Part shown: piece by piece, positions 7,248 to 10,168 of the stretch | How positions within the stretch are numbered: position 1 is the stretch's first letter | How the letters are laid out: the number at the start of each line of letters is the position of its first letter | From: Bacillota bacterium | Lineage (GTDB): Bacteria > Bacillota > Clostridia > Oscillospirales > Butyricicoccaceae | Direction: 5' to 3' | Assembly (NCBI GenBank): GCA_030705725.1 | Contig: JAUZPW010000032.1 | Location: forward strand, 1-10,168 | DNA: 10,168 nt | The notes under the pieces: generated by a model | Seen by the model: only the letters and a program-made list of their open reading frames with translations | The model's database searches: none | Told to the model about the DNA's origin: nothing | Program-made: the position numbers and the translations under genes

Positions 7248-8006
7248 TTGATCCTGGAGCACCTTGACATTGAACAGCTTAAAGCCAGTTATTCTTTCAG
7301 AAACAGGACAGACCTGATAATATACCTCATATTAAGAATGTTATCGGAAAGAAATGAACCGACTGGGTCGCTGGTTTTAAAAATAGAATTGGACGCCGTT
7401 GGAATTGATTGCGGCATTGCGACTATCGGACGCTATTTGAAAGAACTTGACGCCCGGGGGTTTACCAGGCAGCAGGCAAACATGGGCAGGGTACTTACTG
7501 ATGAAGGCAGAAAATTTCTTGAAATTACAAACGAACAGATAACCAGAGATCATTTGCAGAATTCCATGGCTCAGGCCGTTCGTTCGACGCAGTACGACGA
7601 TTTGCTGGACCTTTATTTAGTCAGAAGAGGCCTTGAAATCGAAGCTGCGCGCCAGGCGGCTGTTAAGGCGACGGAGGAAGAAATTGAGCGGATGGTTTTG
7701 ACCGTTAAGGAATACTGGCGCTGCATACATGAAAAGAGACTTTTTGTTGACCCCTCGCTTGATTTCCATGTAATAGTTGCCGAAGCAACCAAGAATAAAT
7801 TTATGGAAGCTTTTCTCAAAATGCTTATTTACGAGCAAAAACAGATAGAGTCAAAATACAATTTTTTGGTTACGCGCGAATACGGCGTTTTATATGCAGG
7901 TGAACACGAAAAGATAATAAAGGCTATCAAAAACCGGGATTCGGAAAGCGCCGGAAAATATATGGAAAACCACATAAATTCGATGATCAATACGCTTAAT
8001 AAGTAA
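7248..8006 (+). CDS. Transcriptional regulator: NrpR/RNase R-type winged helix fused to a GntR-type FCD ligand-binding domain
   Basis: 252 residues from a TTG start. Residues about 20-92 resemble the winged helix found in NrpR and at the N terminus of RNase R (HTH_12 type): LILRMLSE, PTGS, ATIGRYLKELDARGFT, then GRVLTDEGRKFL as the wing. Residues about 115-245 are an all-helical FCD domain, the metabolite sensor of FadR/LldR-type GntR regulators: DLYLVRRGLEIEAARQAA, DFHVIVAEATKN, GEHEKIIKAIKNRD, MENHI. His174, His220 and His242 match FCD metal ligands, the last two with the usual 22-residue spacing. The Asp usually four residues before the first His is Ser170 here, with Asp168 and Asp172 flanking it. 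FCD normally follows a GntR helix-turn-helix, which I do not see. Divergent from the 5527-7065 amidohydrolase, so probably its regulator, and perhaps its own and that of the 4006 gene. Ligand unknown. Confidence 0.85.
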   Translation: MILEHLDIEQLKASYSFRNRTDLIIYLILRMLSERNEPTGSLVLKIELDAVGIDCGIATIGRYLKELDARGFTRQQANMGRVLTDEGRKFLEITNEQITRDHLQNSMAQAVRSTQYDDLLDLYLVRRGLEIEAARQAAVKATEEEIERMVLTVKEYWRCIHEKRLFVDPSLDFHVIVAEATKNKFMEAFLKMLIYEQKQIESKYNFLVTREYGVLYAGEHEKIIKAIKNRDSESAGKYMENHINSMINTLNK

Positions 8007-8044
8007 ATTGAGACTATAAAAGCCAAGGCGGATCCGAAAAAATT

Positions 8045-8074
8045 AAAAAGAGGGTATGGTATGACCCTCTTTTT
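8045..8074. terminator. Bidirectional intrinsic terminator between the FCD regulator and sigK
   Basis: AAAAAGAGGGT (8045-8055) and ACCCTCTTTTT (8064-8074) form a perfect 11-bp stem with an 8-nt loop. T-rich tracts follow on both strands, so it can end the plus-strand regulator mRNA and the minus-strand sigK mRNA, whose stop is at 8084. Confidence 0.9.
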
Positions 8075-8083
8075 CTTATTGAA

Positions 8084-8770
8084 TTATTCGTCAAAAGCGT
8101 GCTGCAGCTTCATCAGCGCTCGCTTTTCTATGCGTGAAACATACGAGCGGGAAATGCCGCACTGTTCGGCTATTTCGCGCTGTGTCCGGGGAGACGAATT
8201 GTTCAGTCCGTAGCGCATAATAACGATTTCACGCTCGCGCGGGTCCAACAGCTCATTAACAAATTTAATGAGCTTTTTTCTTTGATCCGAGGCATAAATA
8301 GTGTCGAGCATCGTGTCTTCGCAGCTTATCATATCCATTAGCGCGAGCTCGTTGCCTTCGCTGTCGTTATCTACCGGCTCGGAAAGGGATACTTCGCAGG
8401 ACTGCCGCCTCAAAGTCCTGAAATACATTAATATTTCATTTTCGATACAGCGCGCGGCGTATGTTGAAAGGCGTGCCCCTTTCTTTACGTTGAATGTCGA
8501 TATTGCTTTAATAAGACCGATAGTGCCGATAGAAATCAAATCGTCCTGGTCGTTTGTCGCGGAATAGTATTTCTTAATCACATGGGCGACAAGCCGCAGA
8601 TTATGCTCTATAAGCTTGTTTCGCGCAGCTATGTCCCCCTCGGACGCTTTCTCCAGAGCTTCAAACTCCTCCTTTGCTGAGAGAGGTCTGGGAAAGGAAC
8701 CGGTTGACCCGGAAATTCTCAGGGTAAAGTAAAGGGCATTGAGGAGCAGCATCGCTGCAACGGAAAACAT
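8084..8770 (-). CDS. sigK: Sporulation sigma factor SigK precursor (pro-sigma-K), uninterrupted
   Basis: A 228-residue sigma-70 family protein matching the late mother-cell sigma factor. Residues 1-20 are a hydrophobic pro-sequence, followed by SFPRPLSAKEE, which parallels the B. subtilis pro-sigma-K processing region. Region 2 spans about 46-120 (ARNKLIEHNLRLVAHVIKKY, DDLISIGTIGLIKAI, STYAARCIENEILMYFRTLRR). Region 4 spans about 165-224 with the -35 helix-turn-helix TQREIAEQCGISRSYVSRIEKRALMK. Known role: directs spore coat, cortex and mother-cell lysis genes after membrane-bound proteolytic activation. The frame is continuous, so there is no skin-type insertion splitting the gene. ATG 8770 has AGGAAGG-type ribosome binding purines at 8780-8786. 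The SigE paralogue is the alternative, but the FPRPLS junction and C terminus favour SigK. Its stop is 10 nt from a shared terminator; the upstream GGDEF gene has the same orientation, 71 bp away. Confidence 0.93.
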   Translation of the reverse strand: MFSVAAMLLLNALYFTLRISGSTGSFPRPLSAKEEFEALEKASEGDIAARNKLIEHNLRLVAHVIKKYYSATNDQDDLISIGTIGLIKAISTFNVKKGARLSTYAARCIENEILMYFRTLRRQSCEVSLSEPVDNDSEGNELALMDMISCEDTMLDTIYASDQRKKLIKFVNELLDPREREIVIMRYGLNNSSPRTQREIAEQCGISRSYVSRIEKRALMKLQHAFDE

Positions 8771-8831
8771 ACGGACGCACCTTCCTGCCTTTTTGATCTT
8801 ACACCATTGTATTCGAAAAGGGCAGGTCCGT
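8771..8831 (-). promoter_or_regulatory. Possible sigK leader fold and sigma-E-like -10 element
   Basis: On the minus strand ACGGACCTGCC (8831-8821) can pair with GGCAGG (8789-8784) and TCCGT (8775-8771) across an 8-nt bulge that contains part of the ribosome binding site. Between the arms, AATACAAT (8813-8806) is one base from the sigma-E -10 consensus CATACAAT, but I see no matching -35. The two readings compete: transcription from that -10 would exclude the 5' arm. Sigma-E control of sigK is known in B. subtilis; here it is inference. Confidence 0.3.
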
Positions 8832-8841
8832 TTCCATTTAT

Positions 8842-10168
8842 TTATAACGTTCTGTTTATTTTTCTTTTTTCTTTGTACATTTTTTCATCGGCTTCATTTA
8901 TGATTTTTTCAACCGACTCGTTCGGCGTAAATTTAAATTCTTCAATACCGTGGCTTACCGGGAAGCTGAATTGTTCTTCTTCGGTATGGTTTATTTTTTT
9001 GTAATCCCCGCATATGCGCTGCCAGATTTTTTCAGCCTCTTCTGAACCGACGCCCTCCAGTACGATAAGGAACTCGTCTCCGCCGATCCTTATGATGAAA
9101 TCGGACTTCCTGAGATTGTTTCTGATAACCTGTATAATGCTTTTAATAAGCTCGTCGCCGGCCTTATGGCCCATAGAATCATTTACCTTCTTAAGCCCGT
9201 TGACGTCTATAAAGCAAACGCTGAGTTTCAATAACTTTTTATAAGCCGTTTTATACGCTTTACGAAGCTGCTCAAAGCCCGCGCGCCGGTCATACACCTC
9301 GGTCAGAATATCGAGCGAAAATTTCCTTATTTTTCGCTCGGACCGCCTGTAAGCCAGCCAAAAAATAGCGGTCGAAACGGAAAAAGCCAGTACGACAAGA
9401 AGGAATATTTTTTGCTTGTCAAGCGTTAAAAGCATAATATCGAAGAGGTTTTTATTAAAAACAATACCGTTTTTGCTGCTGCTTGACACGACGGAAGCGA
9501 GCAGCCATTCATCTTCTCCGGAAAGCACGGATGTTTTTCCGTAATTATTCTCTTTGTAATATGGCTTTACATCGAAAAAGGTAAACAGCCCGTTTTTGTC
9601 TTCAATACTTCCTTTGCCGCTTTCGATTATCCTGCTCCACTCACTGGGGTAAGCGTTCGCAAAAGTCAGGTATTCTCTGCCTTTGTACATGAAACCCCAT
9701 TCGTTTTCGCCGTTTCTGTCATTATAAAGCCAATAACCGCTGGAGTTTAGCAAATATATATCCCCGTAGCTTGTAAGCGCTGTGTTCCTTAAATCATCAA
9801 ACAGGTAATTCGCGTTATAGCTTATTACAACGGATCCCATCCGGGCACCGTTTTCAAACACCGGCATCGACATCCTTATAACCGGCTGTCTTTCAAGGGT
9901 TCCATCGTCGAAATCAAGCTCAAGCCTTGAAATATAAATCTGATCTTTTAAAAGCTTCGACAAATTTTTATAATAGCTTTTATTCGCTTTATTCTTAAGC
10001 TCTTGGGGTTTTATTGACACTGATCCGTTAGGAAAGTATTCTATTTTAACTTTTTCGTTTCCGCTTACATCGATATACCTTATTTTAGTGTATATTTTTT
10101 TGCTGTCGGAAAAGAACTTCCAGTTATCCTCAAGCTGAGAAAACGCCACCGGGGAGCTTATATTTTGA
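8842..10168 (-). CDS. Membrane diguanylate cyclase: Cache-like extracellular sensor plus GGDEF domain, N terminus beyond the window
   Basis: The frame is open to the window edge, so the first transmembrane segment and start are missing; 441 residues are visible. Residues about 1-245 look like an extracytoplasmic double-Cache sensor (IRMSMPVFENGARMGSVVISYNANYLFDDL, then GDIYLLNSSGYWLYN). A transmembrane helix at about 254-273 (KIFLLVVLAFSVSTAIFWLAYRR) leads to the GGDEF domain (about 280-441). The catalytic motif GGDEF is intact at 362-366. RKSD at 353-356 is the inhibitory RxxD I-site in its usual place, five residues before GGDEF, so c-di-GMP feedback is expected. CFIDVNGLKKVND and GHKAGDELI are standard nucleotide and metal elements. 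The predicted activity is making c-di-GMP from two GTP at the membrane in response to an external ligand. No clear terminator precedes sigK, so some cotranscription is possible. A GTG at 10149 is in frame but is unlikely to be the true start. Confidence 0.9.
   Translation of the reverse strand, partial: QNISSPVAFSQLEDNWKFFSDSKKIYTKIRYIDVSGNEKVKIEYFPNGSVSIKPQELKNKANKSYYKNLSKLLKDQIYISRLELDFDDGTLERQPVIRMSMPVFENGARMGSVVISYNANYLFDDLRNTALTSYGDIYLLNSSGYWLYNDRNGENEWGFMYKGREYLTFANAYPSEWSRIIESGKGSIEDKNGLFTFFDVKPYYKENNYGKTSVLSGEDEWLLASVVSSSSKNGIVFNKNLFDIMLLTLDKQKIFLLVVLAFSVSTAIFWLAYRRSERKIRKFSLDILTEVYDRRAGFEQLRKAYKTAYKKLLKLSVCFIDVNGLKKVNDSMGHKAGDELIKSIIQVIRNNLRKSDFIIRIGGDEFLIVLEGVGSEEAEKIWQRICGDYKKINHTEEEQFSFPVSHGIEEFKFTPNESVEKIINEADEKMYKEKRKINRTL

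Noticed and set aside
10147..10149. GTG as the start of the GGDEF protein
   Set aside because: The frame stays open to the window edge and the sensor domain would begin without its expected N-terminal membrane segment, so the true start is upstream.

Overview
The window looks like chromosome of an endospore-forming, anaerobic Clostridia-type Firmicute. The evidence is an intact sporulation sigma factor SigK with its hydrophobic pro-sequence, a YaaH/SleL-like family 18 glycoside hydrolase joined to S-layer homology repeats, formate-tetrahydrofolate ligase next to a formate/nitrite-family channel, strong purine-rich ribosome binding sites, and intrinsic terminators. No RNA genes, CRISPR arrays, insertion sequences or other mobile elements were seen.

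Layout. 1-1173 (+) is the 3' end of a surface GH18-SLH protein. 1277-3844 (+) is a tight two-gene unit, fhs plus an FNT channel, for moving and activating formate. 4006-5430 (+) is an amidohydrolase behind its own apparent sigma-A promoter, with overlapping palindromes just after the predicted transcription start. 5527-7065 (-) is a second, distinct amidohydrolase. It converges on the first, and the two share a 15-bp bidirectional terminator. 7248-8006 (+) is a divergently transcribed regulator that joins an NrpR/RNase R-type winged helix to a GntR-type FCD sensor domain. A second bidirectional terminator separates it from sigK (8084-8770, -). Upstream of sigK is a truncated Cache-like/GGDEF diguanylate cyclase (8842-10168, -).

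How the parts may fit together (inference). The regulator and the two amidohydrolases look like one catabolic or salvage locus: a metabolite-sensing FCD protein divergent from one hydrolase and near the other. Both hydrolases have the metal-binding skeleton of the deaminase/chlorohydrolase branch, but both carry Gln where classical deaminases have the catalytic Glu of HxxE, so their substrates are uncertain. The neighbouring fhs-FNT pair would handle one-carbon units if the pathway releases or consumes formate, but nothing in the sequence proves that link. The GH18-SLH protein, SigK and the GGDEF protein point to cell-surface, sporulation and signalling functions flanking this metabolic core.
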